Below are positions 51,638-63,212 of a DNA stretch of 64,000 nt, one piece after another (the stretch's first letter is position 1; each line of letters opens with the position of its first letter). The stretch covers positions 18,863,501-18,927,500 of the forward strand of contig OX344749.2 in NCBI GenBank assembly GCA_947034885.2, given 5' to 3'. The notes under the pieces are model-generated. The model was not told the origin of the DNA and ran no database searches. It saw nothing but the letters and a program-made list of their open reading frames with translations. The stretch is from Thuidium tamariscinum. Taxonomy: Eukaryota > Streptophyta > Bryopsida > Hypnales > Thuidiaceae. A program made the translations under genes and the position numbers.

Positions 51638-53935
51638 GTACCCAATAGATGGCCATTTGGAATGACTGCTGGTTGTATATTTCAGGTGATGACTCTGAAT
51701 GCCAGCACATCCCTTGCACTGTGTGTCCAATCCAATCCCCCCAATTTCTCAAGAAATGCCACGTTGTCCTTCATTGCAATTGATGGTGTGGAGTTGCGTA
51801 CTATGATCTCATTAGAAAATATTTGAGTCTGGTGACCCAAGTGACACCTTCTCTTAGTTGCTGTCTGATAAGTTATAAATGAGTGGGAGGCTATTGACCA
51901 TGGTACCATAAGGTCAGCATTGGCAGAGATGGAATTTCCACATCAGATTTTGACACGTCTATGTCACCTTGCACCAATCACCAGATGACAAGTGTCACTT
52001 TTTTAAATTTAGAAACAAGAACAAATCAATTTAAGGTATGTGGAATCTGACCTTCATGTCCAATAGTCTTTATATGGAGAAACCATCAGTAACTGAAGCT
52101 CACCATACAAAATAATATGTCAGTCCAGACCAAGATTGGATAGGCATATCCATAAGGAAGGTACTTACCTTAGAATCAATCCCCTTGCAAGTCATTCATT
52201 TCAAGCTCCGAAATCTGGTTGCCAACCCTTGAATGCTTTTCATCTAGATTAAGGTAGATGTATCCATAACCGATAAAATAAGCGCATTTGGATATACTCT
52301 AGGTTAGTGCAAGGTAAAGCAAATATTTTCAGAGATGCATTGACAAAAATAATGGAGATTGCAAAAGATTTGGTAATTTTATCTCTTGAATTGAAATTAC
52401 TATGAATTTTGAAAGGCAAAAGTTGGACTTGACCTATAACCAATATCTAGAGCCATCCTATTTTCATCATTCAAGAATACTTTTCTACTAATTACTTCCT
52501 ATATTTATGCTCACTTATGTGTCATTAACTTATTGGTCCAAGCCTTGAAAAAATACAAAGACACACATTCCAAAGAGAAAACAAAAATCCATTCGAATCT
52601 TGTTTGAAATAGAGTACCTTATTTATTGTTGATGGGGTGTATTAGTAATGGGTACATCTACCTTAATAGGAAAGATGTACCTAAGATAAACATGCTTATT
52701 ACTAAGTAGATTTGCTCCCTACACTAAATAGTCATAGTTAATATGTCTTTTGGGTGGATAGTTGAGGTATCCACCCGAAAGATAAACTGTGGAAAAAAAA
52801 ATCTAATAACAAAAATAATAAATCCCCCTAGCCCCTCCCCTTCTGTTTTAAGAATAAAATTAATTAAAATTAATTTCCTCCCCTCCCCCTACTTGTAATT
52901 TTGAGAATTCAATTAACTCAATGATCAATATAGGACAATTCAAAATCCCATATCCCATATCCATATTTGCTCCCATATTTGTATCTGTACTCATATTCAA
53001 TATTCACTATTCATATTGTATCAAGTATTTGTATCCATATTTGGTATTGTATTGTATATTTTATATTTATATAGTATTCATATCTATATTCTAAATTCGT
53101 ATTTGGACAGCTCAAATTAAATTTCACAAAGATCAATGGCTTGTGATTTTCTTAGAAATTGATGGCATTTTGGAGGAAAAGCATTTTTAAAAAATTGACG
53201 ACTTGTGATTTTCGTGAAAAGGAGGGGGTGTATTTAATGGCAAACTAGGAAGTGGGACCATCTTTTTAGTACATAGGCATAGTGAAATAAAGTTGCCTTT
53301 CACTAATTTCTTGACATTCTACACGATGCAAATATTTATTGTTACTAAGCTTATAGAAGAATGCATTACTATCTTTCAAATTAGTTATTTTTTTGGAAAA
53401 CAGAGGTGATCATTAAAAACCAAAAAGAAAAAGAAACAATCAATTCGGCTCACGCAAGAAAGTTAGCCCAAATTAATTATTGGTGTAATTGGAACTCATG
53501 AGCCTTGATGTATATAAATGAAAGTGTTTGTAGAAATATGTGTTGACTTTGATGGCTTATAGAATAACTTTGTAGGATAAGGCAAGTTAATTGTAAATGC
53601 AACCTAATTTTACTATTTAATATAGGTACTTTGGAAAAGCAATTTGTCAACCTATGTATTTTTAGAGATTGAGAAGTTTGAGAGTAACCCTTTTGCAAGT
53701 AAAATCAAGACATTCTGACTAAAACTAAATTTTTCTATTATTTTTCACAATTTATTGGAAAAAAATTGGTAAAGCATGAATAAACCTTTACTAAACCACA
53801 TGTAGGAATGGGGGGGATCAATTGTCTACCATTTGCACTAAAGTAATGGAACCTATGCCACACTTGATGCCACACTCTTAGAACTCAAGAAGTAAAATCT
53901 TGGATGAAATAATCAATTGTGGATGAAAACTAAAA
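51637..53935. other. AT-rich intergenic DNA
   Basis: No gene was recognised. A 14-bp perfect hairpin lies at 52,747-52,781. The low-complexity ATATCCATATTC-type block at 52,930-53,110 follows a CCCCTCCCCCTACTTGTAATTTT-like flank. Confidence 0.55.
52747..52781. repeat. Perfect 14-bp hairpin with 7-base loop
   Basis: The left arm CTTTTGGGTGGATA pairs with TATCCACCCGAAAG, allowing one G-T pair, around GTTGAGG. A second small inverted pair (GTACATCT/AGATGTAC) sits about 80 bases upstream. It may be an end of an eroded MITE. Confidence 0.6.
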
Positions 53936-53939
53936 TTAA

Positions 53940-54740
53940 ACCCTAAATGACCAAAGTACATTTTTTGGCAATATAACGATTTTGGGTAGATACCTATGAA
54001 TGGAGGGGTTTTTTTCTTTGAAATTTTTACACAACATTTTTTGGGGTGTAGCTTTAAAGCCCAACAATTTTCATAACTTTTGATCGCATGGTTAAAAAGT
54101 TATTCTATGATATGTAGTTTTCATTGTTCAACGAGCAACTTAGGTAGCTACAAAAACTTCTTGAAAAATTACTTTAAGAAAAAATAAAAACTTGAAATAT
54201 AGATATAGATATAGACACACACACATACATACATAGAAAGCTTTGAATAATTTCATTTTGATTAATGAGATGAAAGTTCTAGAAGTTTTTGTTTGTGGAT
54301 AGTTTGTGAGAAGTTCTAGAAAGTCCACTCTAAAATAAACTTGAAAGTCCTTTATTTAATTCAATTTTTAGTATTTTTGAAAAAAATAAAAAAAACATTG
54401 GGTGTAGATTGTTTAACACAACATTACAACCATTGGGATTAGCATTTTTTCAATCTATAAACAGTTGTTAAAATTTTACTACTTTAAACCATTCTCTATT
54501 TTTTTTACTTACTTTTTTTCCTACATGTTGTACAATTCCAAATGATTTGAAAATTTTCAAGCATATATCCAACTTGACTTGAAGAATGAATCCAGAGAGT
54601 TACAACCATTTTGAACATTTTTTCATACAAATGTGGCCTTTTGAAGTGCAACTATCCAAGTTTTTATAGGGATAAAAAAAGTGCTTTTGTCACTTCAAAC
54701 ACTAATATCTTGCAATCAAACCATAGAAATAGCTTCTATT
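53940..54740 (+). mobile_element. TTAA-family element, right end lost
   Basis: It starts at ACCCTAAATGACCAAAG after TTAA (53,936-53,939) and follows the 60,904-61,828 copy. Shared words include TTTTTGGCAA, CCTATGAATGGAG, ACACAACAT, AACAATTTTCATAACTTTTGA, CAACCATTGGGAT and CTAATATCTTGCAATC. Similarity fades at about 54,740 without the expected right terminus. Confidence 0.65.
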
Positions 54741-56189
54741 CAGTATATTCTATGAATAAAGCTTTGGTGCATGTCATTCCACTACGTATTGCAAGATGTA
54801 TAATTGTTTTGTTAAATTGATTAGAGTAGAAAAGGTTGTTATTATGTCAGCTTAGAAGTGTGAGCCCATCAACCTAAAAGGCTATGCACTCATGATATAA
54901 GTCTCTATATTATAGTAATCCTCTATGATAATAGTGCATATATTCTATAAATACTTATATAATAGGTGTTATGTTATCAACACCTTCAATGATTGCATGA
55001 TATCTTTTACATATTTACACAAGGCTCATATATTCACACTTTCATACTCACATACTAGCAACGTTGTTAGAGTAGGTAACTAATAACATATTAAATATTT
55101 TTTAGATTTGGATGAAGGTTTTAATATTCTAAAAACATTTTTGATGTTCCCCATCGCCTTCCCGATGTTCCTCCATAGCTTAAGAGTGTCACCTTTTTCA
55201 TAAAAATAGGTTAAATATTTCAAAAATATTAAAAGACCAAAAAATCACCTCTAGAAAGGGCTTCAACACATAGGCACACTTAGGGGGGGCAATCTAAAAT
55301 TTTGGGAGGATGTATTAGACTAAGTTAAGTAAAAAAATCCATAACTTAATTTATTAAAAAATAAATATACTTATATAACATAGCTTTGCTTTGAGTAAGA
55401 ATATTTTAAGGCAATTTTTGGCCTCAAATCACAACAAAATTTTTAAATGAATTTGGTGAGAAATGCCAATTCTGATATCCATGCTACAATGTACAATGTA
55501 CCAAAAAGAGGCAACACGTCCTATTTCATTCCTCTTCAAAAAATTAAGAGTTGTTTATTTTTGTTAACCCCTGTTCTATTGTCATTGATCTTAAAAAAGA
55601 ACTAGGAATATAGATACAGATATAGAATACTATACGATATTATATAATATGGATATAGATTTAGGTACAAATACTAGCACAAGTACAGATATGGTATGAT
55701 ACTGATAAAGGTTTAGATATGAACTTGGACTTTGGGATATATCCCATATCAAATGCCAAATCCCATCCCACCTAAAAATTACAAATAGGGTGGGGTGGAA
55801 GGATTTGATTTAATGTAATTTAAATCATTTTTTGGGACTCATTAGGGGGTTGGGCTGGGATAATTAAATAAATTCAATTTTTTTAATCTCATTGTAACAC
55901 TTTGTCACAATGACAATGAGCTCAAAAGAGGCAATAATTGTCCACAATTAGGTACAATGTTTGGTAAACAATCCTACGTTTGGATATGCAATAATAAACA
56001 AGCATTCAAATATTTTTGCACTTTGCAATTCAAATAGATAATTTTGAAATATTTTTGGTAATATATAATAATATGACCTTTAGTATGAAACCAAGATTGT
56101 ATTCAATTGCTACCATGTGCACTCTCTGATCAACCAAGGAGGATTGACCCCTTTATTGCCCCATCTAAAGATAAATGTAAAAATTGTTG
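54741..56189. other. AT-rich intergenic DNA
   Basis: No gene was recognised. At about 55,605-55,805 a GATATAGATAC-type low-complexity block is followed by AAAATTACAAATAGGGTGGGG, the reverse-strand version of the element at 52,830-53,110. Confidence 0.55.
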
Positions 56190-56830
56190 TCTATATTGTA
56201 CAGTGGGGTACCAATCAAAATGTCGTTTTTGAATTTGCAGTGAGAAAAATTTCAGTACTGCCAACTTTGAAAGCCTCCCAAGAGCTCAAAAATTGGTATT
56301 TTACCACAAAAGTTTTACCATAGCATTATCTTTAATTTAATTATATGTATGAAAAATTTCAAGGCCAAAAGATTCATCAAAAAAAAGTTATTCAAAAACT
56401 ACCAACATTGGTAGCTGTGGAAATTTTTTCACCGCTGCCAACTTTGACAGACTCCCAAAGATTGAATTATTTTTTTTCCATAAAACTTTTGTCATGAAAC
56501 AATCTCTATGTTTCTAATATTTATAAAAACTTTCAAAGTAAAATTGTTTTTTCTTAAGAAGATATTTGAAATCTCCCAACAAGTGTAGTTTTGAGAAAAT
56601 TTTCACAATTTCCATCTTTGACACCCTCCCAAGGGCTGAAAAATTGGTTTCTTACCATGAATTTTTTTTTGTGAATTCATCTCTATGTTGATAATATGAT
56701 AAAAATTTCAAGTTCAAATGAATTACCAAGAGAAATATATACAAAATTTCCCAACATGTGTAATTGTGAGAAAATTTTCAATATTGCCGACTTTGACACC
56801 CTCCCAAGGGCTGAAAATTTGTCTATTTAA

Positions 56831-57052
56831 CCCTTAAACGTCGAAGAGGACGTTTTGCATCCGCAGAATGAGAGAGAATCTTTCCTTATAGAATGGAAGT
56901 GCAACTATTGGTCCTTGGTTTTAGGGGTGGAAAGGGGAAATCTTCTACAAGGCTTTGACTTCCAATGAATATAATTGGCTTTTCCAAAGTAGATGATGTC
57001 ACACGGAATCAAAATGCATGATTTCCACGGTCACCAGTCCATCGTTCAAGGG
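56831..57052. mobile_element. TTAA-flanked MITE, 222 bp
   Basis: The termini CCCTTAAACG and CGTTCAAGGG are inverted (9 of 10). TTAA lies on both sides (56,827-56,830 and 57,053-57,056). It interrupts a 175-bp repeat unit. The sister unit near 56,640-56,670 reads straight from GGCTGAAAA through to CATGAATTTTTTT without the insert. A second copy ends at 32,077. Confidence 0.8.
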
Positions 57053-57164
57053 TTAACATGAATTTTTTTGAATAAGATCAGCTTTATGTTGATAATATAT
57101 ATTAAAAATTTCAAGTTCAAAACACTTACCCAAAAAAAGATATTCAAAATCTCTCAACACATTA

Positions 57165-57452
57165 GAAGGGATTTGAGGGCTGCAAAGGGCCGTTTCGGGA
57201 CTGTTCCCAAAACAGGGTCTGGGAACGGCTGGCCGCTGGTCAGTATTTTCAAAAAATAAAAAAATAAAAAAATTGGGGGTCCTGAAATATGAAAAAAAGT
57301 CCAAAAAACAAAAAAAAAAGTTGGAAAAAAAAAGTCGATGACGTGGCAGTCGCTCAACCCCGTCGGATTCCTGCAGAACTACATTCCCGCGGCTGTTTTT
57401 GCAATTTCAGGCTGTGGGAACTCACAAGCTCCCAGAGCCCTCAAATCCCTCC
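57165..57452. mobile_element. Stowaway-like MITE, 288 bp, same family as 2,303-2,584
   Basis: The termini GAAGGGATTTGAGGGCT and AGCCCTCAAATCCCTCC are inverted, with TA on both sides (57,163-57,164 and 57,453-57,454). The internal GGGCCGTTT, GGGGGTCCTGAAATATGAAAAAAAG, TCGATGACGTGGCA and GGATTCCTGCA-type words parallel the copy at 2.3 kb. It is inserted near the centre of the large inverted repeat. Confidence 0.8.
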
Positions 57453-58516
57453 TAATGTGTGTAGTTGTGAGGTTGAGTTTTTACATTCGTGTCAAACTTT
57501 GCTCCACAAAATAACATTATACTAAGGGCTCAAAAACTCCTCCTCACAACTACACATGTTGGGAGATTTTGTATATCTTTTTCTTGGTAATTCATTTTAA
57601 CTTGAAATTTGGAGCACATATTATCAACATAAAGATGAATTCACAAAAAAAAAATTCATGGTAAGAAACCAATTTTTCAACCCTTGGGAGGGTGTCAAAG
57701 ATGGAAATTGTGAAAATTCTCTCAAAACTACACTTGTTGGGAGATTTCAAATATCTTCTTTAGAAAAAATAATTTTAATTTGAAAGTTTTTACGCATATT
57801 AGAAACATAGAGATTGCTTCATGACAAAAATTTCATGGAAAAAAAAAATAATTCAATCTTTGGGAGTCTGTCAAAGTTGGCAGCGGTGAAAAAATTTCCA
57901 CAGCTACCAATGTTGGTAGATTTTGAATAACTTTTTTTCGATGAATCTTTTGGCCTTGAAATTTTTCATACATATAATTATCTTAAAGATAATATTGTGG
58001 TAAGAATTTTGTGGTAAAATACCAATTTTTGAGCTCTTGGGAGGCTTTCAAAGTTGGCAATACTGAAATTTTTCTCATTGCGAATTCAAAAACGACATTT
58101 TGATTGGTACCCCATTGTATTATATAGATTTTGTATTTTTCACCTTCTCCAATTGGTTTTGGGACTTTGATTACAAATATGAATTCAAAATTTTGCAAAT
58201 ATTATCTCATGTAACAAATTTTTAAAAATTAATGTTTTCTCAAAAGGTCAAAAATAGGACAATAAGGTCCAAGATGATCTAGGCCCCTCACTCAACCTCC
58301 CCAAATCATTCCAAGGTTGTTAGTATACAAATAACCCTCCTATTTTGTACTTCAAAAATGTATCTCTTACACCCTTCTTAGATAATTTGGGGCTTGTGAT
58401 TGCAAATATGAATTTCAAATTTGAAAATTTAATCATGGATGGGAAATTTTTAAAATTCAGTTTTTTCAAAGAAGTCAAGTGAGGGGGTCTATTCACCCCA
58501 ATGACAATAAGGGGGT

Positions 58517-60082
58517 CAATTCTCCCTAGCCCTTTGTGATCTTGCCATACAGTGAAAAACGATGTAATCAAACATGGTTTGAACTCATATGCAATAAGGT
58601 AAACTACCTAATTGTGGTCAAAATTGGAACAAACCCATTGTGGACAAAATTGTAATGGTGGTGTACATTCAAGTTTCCAAATATTGTAGGTGGGTACCAC
58701 AATTCTTTTGTGTACTAGAATAGAAAATCATGCATTATAGCCTTGTGGGCAGAAGGCTGGTTTCAATTCTCCCTAGCCCTTTGTGATCTTGCCATATAGT
58801 GAAAAATGAAGTAATCAAAAATCATTGAACTCATATGCAATAAGGTAAACTACTCCTAACTGTGGTCAAAATTAGAGAAAACCCACTCTGGACAAAATTG
58901 TAATGGTGGTGTACATTCAAGTTTTCAAATATTGTAGGTGGATACCACAATTCTTTTGTATATTAGAATAGTAGGTCACGCATTATAGCCTTGTAGGCAG
59001 GAGGCTAGTTTCAATTCTCCCTAGCCCTTTGTGATCTTGCCATACAGTGAAAAACGACGTAATCAAACATCATTTGAACTCATATGCAATAAGGTAAACT
59101 ACCTAATTGTAGTCAAAATTAGAACAAATCCACTATGTACAAAATTGTAATGGTGGTGTACATTCAAGTTCTCAAATGTTGTGGGTGGGTACTACGATTC
59201 TTTTGTGTCCTAGAATAGCAAGTCACACATTATGGGCTTGTGGGCAAGAGGTTGGTTTCAATTCTCCCTAGCCCTTTGTGATCTTGCCATATAGTGAAAA
59301 ATGAAGTAATCAAAAATTGTTGAACTCATATGCAATAAGGTGAACTACTCCTAATTGTGGTCAAAATTGCAGGAAACCCATTGTGGACAAAATTGTAATG
59401 GTGGTGTACATTCAAGTTATCAAATGTTGTGGGTGGGTACCACAATTCTTTTGTGTACTAAAATATTAGGTCACACATTATGGTCTTGTGGGCAGGAGGC
59501 TAGTTTCAATCCTCCCTAACCCTTTGTGATCTTACCATACAATGAAAAATGAAGTAATCAAAAATTGTTGAACTCATATGCAATAAGGTAAAGGAGAAGG
59601 CTCTTAAATGGAGTGGGTTCTAAAATGATGCCCTACCCTAAATGTACAATATTTGTACATGTTCTTTTTCATAGCCTTCAGCAGTGCACTCACAGTGTAC
59701 ATTTTAGCTAGGGCACCATTTTAGAGCACTATGCCCTTTCAACTTCAAATTTTGATAACTAATTCTACATAGCTCCAAAAAATATGAAACGACTTGGATT
59801 AGATGCCTATTCAAGTTGTCTTTGAAGAAAAATTCACTAAAATATATTTCAAGATGTTTAACCTGCCCAAAATTTTGTTCCAGCCCTTAGATGGTTGGTT
59901 TATGGACCTCCTCCTTTAAACTACTCCTAATTGTGGTCAAAATTGGAGGAAACCCACTATGGACAAAATTGTAACAGTGGTGTACATTCAAGTTCTCAAA
60001 TGTTGTGGGTGGGTACCACGATTCTTTTGTGTCCTAGACTAGCAGGTCGCGCATTATGGGCTTGTGGGCAGGAGGCTGGTTT
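58517..60082 (+). repeat. Tandem array, five units of about 247 bp
   Basis: Units begin at TCAATTCTCCCTAGCCC-like text at 58,517, 58,763, 59,011, 59,258 and 59,506, steps of 246-248. Each contains GTGATCTTGCCATA, GAACTCATATGCAATAAGGT, TGTAATGGTGGTGTACATTC, GGGTACCACAATTCTTTTGTG and a GCAGGAGGCT end. The fifth unit is split by a 326-bp MITE. Subtracting it restores the same unit length and ends the array at about 60,082. Identity between units is high by eye, pointing to recent amplification. No protein or RNA gene is recognised. Confidence 0.9.
59591..59916. mobile_element. TA-flanked MITE, 326 bp, inserted in the 247-bp array
   Basis: The termini AAGGAGAAGGCTC and GACCTCCTCCTT are inverted with a few mismatches. 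TA flanks both sides (59,589-59,590 and 59,917-59,918). Removing the element and one TA restores AAGGTAAACTACTCC, exactly the sequence of sister units. A second copy lies at 60,572-60,900 in reverse orientation. Confidence 0.88.
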
Positions 60083-60571
60083 CCACGGACGAAACCAGCC
60101 ATGCACATCATGAGCTCCTCCCTTGATCTAAGCTAAGTTATTACTTGCCTTGTGAGTCTCCAAAGGACACAACACCCAGTGATAATTGGAATAAGCTCCC
60201 CTTGTTGGGCTGGGGGACACGCTAGAACTCTAACGGGTACTCCCTGTCCTCAACAAAATGATCAGTGAAGTGGTACCATTAGATATTCTGCATGGCCGTT
60301 TCAAGGACTGGAATTTGGGTCTGGAAAATCAACCTTCAAATTTCAAGTTTTTTTAGAAAATTTTAGAAAATTTTAAAACAAATGAAACAGAATTTCATTG
60401 CCAGGAAATAAAAGATACAACGAGCCACAAGTGGCCTGCCAAGAGAATTTCTTTTTAAGCAAATGAAATGAACCTTCAAATTTTTGATGGACAGAACGTG
60501 TGACTTGAATTGCACGGCACTCCACACCTGGCTGTCTTGGTAAAACACAACAACAAAACTTGGGGAAATTA
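60083..60571. other. Short GC-balanced spacer
   Basis: A less AT-rich segment follows the tandem array and has no recognisable gene. Frames on - at 60,363-60,597 overlap each other and look like chance. Confidence 0.5.
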
Positions 60572-60900
60572 AGGTAGGAGGTCCATAAATTGATCATTTA
60601 GGGGTTGGAATTGAATTTTGGGGAGGTGAAACACCTTGAAACATTTTTTTAGTAGATTTACCTTGAAAGTCAAGTGGGATTGGCATCTCACCCAAGTGGT
60701 TTCATATTTTTTTGAGCTTTGTAGAATTAGTTATGAAATTTTAAAGTTGAAATGGACATAGGGCTCTGAAATTGCCCACCTTCTAAAATGTACAATACTT
60801 GTTCATTATTGAAGGATGTGAAAAAGAAACATGTACACATAGTATACATTTATGAAGGTGGGCGATTTTAGAGCTTGAGTGCTTTTAGAACTTTCTACTT
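60572..60900. mobile_element. Second copy of the 326-bp MITE, reverse orientation (329 bp)
   Basis: AGGTAGGAGGTCCATAAAT at the left corresponds to the complement of the right end of 59,591-59,916. AGAACTTTCTACTT at the right corresponds to the complement of its left end. Internal matches include GTACAATACTTG/GTACAATATTTG. TA flanks both ends. Its right end directly abuts the TTAA element that follows. Confidence 0.75.
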
Positions 60901-60903
60901 TAA

Positions 60904-61828
60904 CCCCTAAAGGACCAACCCTTTGTTTTTGGCAACATAACTTTTTTGGGCAGGTACCTGTGAATGGAGTTTTTAATATTTTTCTTTGAAATTTTTACAC
61001 AACATGGTATCTAGGAATATCTTTAAGGCCCAACAATTTTCATAACTTTTGACTACATTGTCAAAAAGTTATTGCATAATATGTTGCTTTTTTCTCAACT
61101 CGGGCAGTTCGGGCAGATCTGAAAAAATCACTTTTTTGAAAAATTGAAATTTGAAATTGGTTTGTCAAACTTATATATACATGGAAAGCTTTAAATCATT
61201 CTAATTTGATCAATGAGATGAAAGTTATGAAGTTTTTTAGTTTGTGGGCAGTTATGGATTCTTTACTTTGAAATAAACTTTGAAATCGTTTATCTAACTC
61301 AATTTTCAATATATTTGAAAAACAACAAAAACATTAGATGTAGATATTTTATTATAATGTCACAACCGTTGGGATTGTCATTTTTTAATTCTATAATTAA
61401 ATTCTTAACAATTTAGTATATTACATGATTCACTACTTCTTTCTACTTACTATTTTTTTTCTATATGTTGTACAATTCCAAATGATTTGAAATTTTTTGA
61501 GCACGTAGCCAACTTGTTCTTACTGAAGAATCCAAAGAAGCACAACCATTTTGACCATTTTTTCATACAAATCAGACCTTCTGAACCGCAGCTGCCCAAT
61601 TTTCAGCAGGGTTAAAAAAATGAACTTTTCAAATTCAAACGCTAATATCTTGCAATCCACACGGTGGATTCTTCTGAAATTTTTTCCACATCATTTCTAT
61701 CTACTTTACTACAAGATCCTACGGTTACATTTGTCCAAAAAATTTTTTTTTCTAAAACTTGGTACTTGCACTAAAAATGACAGTTTTGGAGAGTTTTTAG
61801 TGGAAACATAGTCAAAGAACTTTAGGGG
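60904..61828 (+). mobile_element. TTAA-flanked CCCC-terminus element, 925 bp (reference copy)
   Basis: CCCCTAAAG and CTTTAGGGG form a perfect 9-base inverted terminus. TTAA lies at 60,900-60,903 and 61,829-61,832. Length matches the copies at 37,912-38,835 and 62,262-63,208. The interior is AT-rich with short frames only, so it carries no transposase of its own. The uninterrupted stretch near 61,022-61,040 (CTTTAAGGCCCAAC) is the empty-site reference for the nested insertion described at 62,258. Confidence 0.85.
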
Positions 61829-62261
61829 TTAATGTAGGAACTTAGTTTATTGAGTAATTTGCCAAGACAAATTTCACTTTCATTATGTAATTTTGGACTT
61901 TAGTCCTTTGTGGGAGAATTCCAAACTATAAGGTATCAACACATCCATAGTTGATTCCAATAGCAATTGAGCATGTTTTCTATTATTTAAATATGATTTA
62001 TTTTAATGGATCTTATTAGCAAGTGAAAGAGAATTCCACTAGTGTTTTTGTTTTTGTTTTTTGGACCAATGGCCATATGGCCTTCTTTTGAGAGGGTTTC
62101 AAGTTTTTTGGCTCCTTCATATAGGGGCCTTTAATTCCTAAAGCCATAAATTGCATTTTTTTTGGTAATTTAGCCATTTTGGATAGCTCACTACGAATGG
62201 GATTTTTATTTTATTTTTCTTTGAAATTTTCACACAACATGTGTTGAAGGAGTAGCTTTAA

Positions 62262-63208
62262 CCTCTAAAGGACCAAACTGCGTTTTTTTGGCAACATAGC
62301 GATTTCGGGCAGCTCACTACAAATGGCGTTTTTATTCTTTTTCTTTGAAATTTTCACACAACATGCACCCGAGGAGTAGCTTTAAGTTCGAACAAGTTTC
62401 ATAACATTTGACTATATAGTCAAGAAGTTGTTGCATGATATGTGATTTTTTTAATCTTTGGGCAGCCTGGGCAGATAAAAAAACTTCTTTCACAATAATT
62501 TTTTGAAAAAATGAAAAATGAAAATTTTTATTTAGAATTTTGTGTATGTAGGATTCTTTGAATCATTCCATTTGGATTAGTGAGTCAAAAGTTATGAGGA
62601 GGTTTAGTTTCAGGTAGTTTGTGGGCTAGTTACAAAATTCCTACACTACAAAAAAAGTTTGAAATCATTTATTTAATTATATTTTTAATATTTTTGGATT
62701 AAAATAATTGAAATAGGTGAAGATTGTTTATTACAACATTTTAACCATTGGGATCAGAATTTTTCAATTCCATAAATAAATTGTTTACAATTTAGTGTTT
62801 TGGCTCATTTTCTACTTCTTTGAACTTATTATTTTTTTCCTCTATGTTTTACAACTCCAAATGATTTGAATTTTTTTTTTGCATATAGCCAACTTGCCTT
62901 TAAGAATAAATCCAGAGAGTAACCACCAATTTGAACTTTTTTTCATACAAATGTAACCTTGTGAAGTGCAGCTGCCCGGATTTCCACAGTGGTAAAAAAA
63001 GGATTTTCGTCACTTCAAACACTAATATCTTGCAATCTACATGGCGAAAATTTCTGAAGTTTTTTCCACATCTTTTTAAACTTGTGCTCTAAAAGATCCT
63101 ACGATTACGTTTGTCCAAAAATGTTTTTTTCTTAAAATTTGGTAGTTGTCTAAAAAATGACAGTTTTGAAGTGGTTTTGGTGAAAACATAGTCAAAAACC
63201 TTTAGAGG
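62262..63208 (+). mobile_element. TTAA-flanked element, 947 bp, nested insertion
   Basis: CCTCTAAAGG and CCTTTAGAGG form a perfect 10-base inverted terminus, with TTAA at 62,258-62,261 and 63,209-63,212. The body aligns with 60,904-61,828, including CGATTTCGGGCAGCTC and CTAATATCTTGCAATC. It is inserted in the TTAA of an older relative. Confidence 0.85.
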
Positions 63209-63212
63209 TTAA

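Larger units (their letters stand above)
56190..58120. repeat. Large inverted repeat built from 175-bp tandem units
   Basis: The left arm (about 56,195-56,825) and right arm (about 57,545-58,117, complement) match closely over about 600 bases, for example TGGGGTACCAATCAAAATGT at both ends. Within the left arm, a CTTTGA-CxCTCCCAA-type core recurs at 56,261, 56,438, 56,612 and 56,787, a period of 174-177. In the right arm it recurs at about 58,057, 57,880 and 57,704. The centre (about 57,060-57,540) continues both orientations and is interrupted by two MITEs. No gene product is encoded, although matching 50-60 codon frames appear in both arms. Confidence 0.85.

Noticed and set aside
56117..58198. 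Matching 68- and 71-codon frames (QWGTNQNVVFEFA...) on opposite strands
   Set aside because: They match because they lie in the two arms of the inverted repeat; the similarity extends equally through stop-rich parts, so it is a DNA repeat and not a gene pair.
59931..60113. 60-codon frame in the last 247-bp unit
   Set aside because: The corresponding frame is interrupted in the other units, so selection for coding is unlikely.
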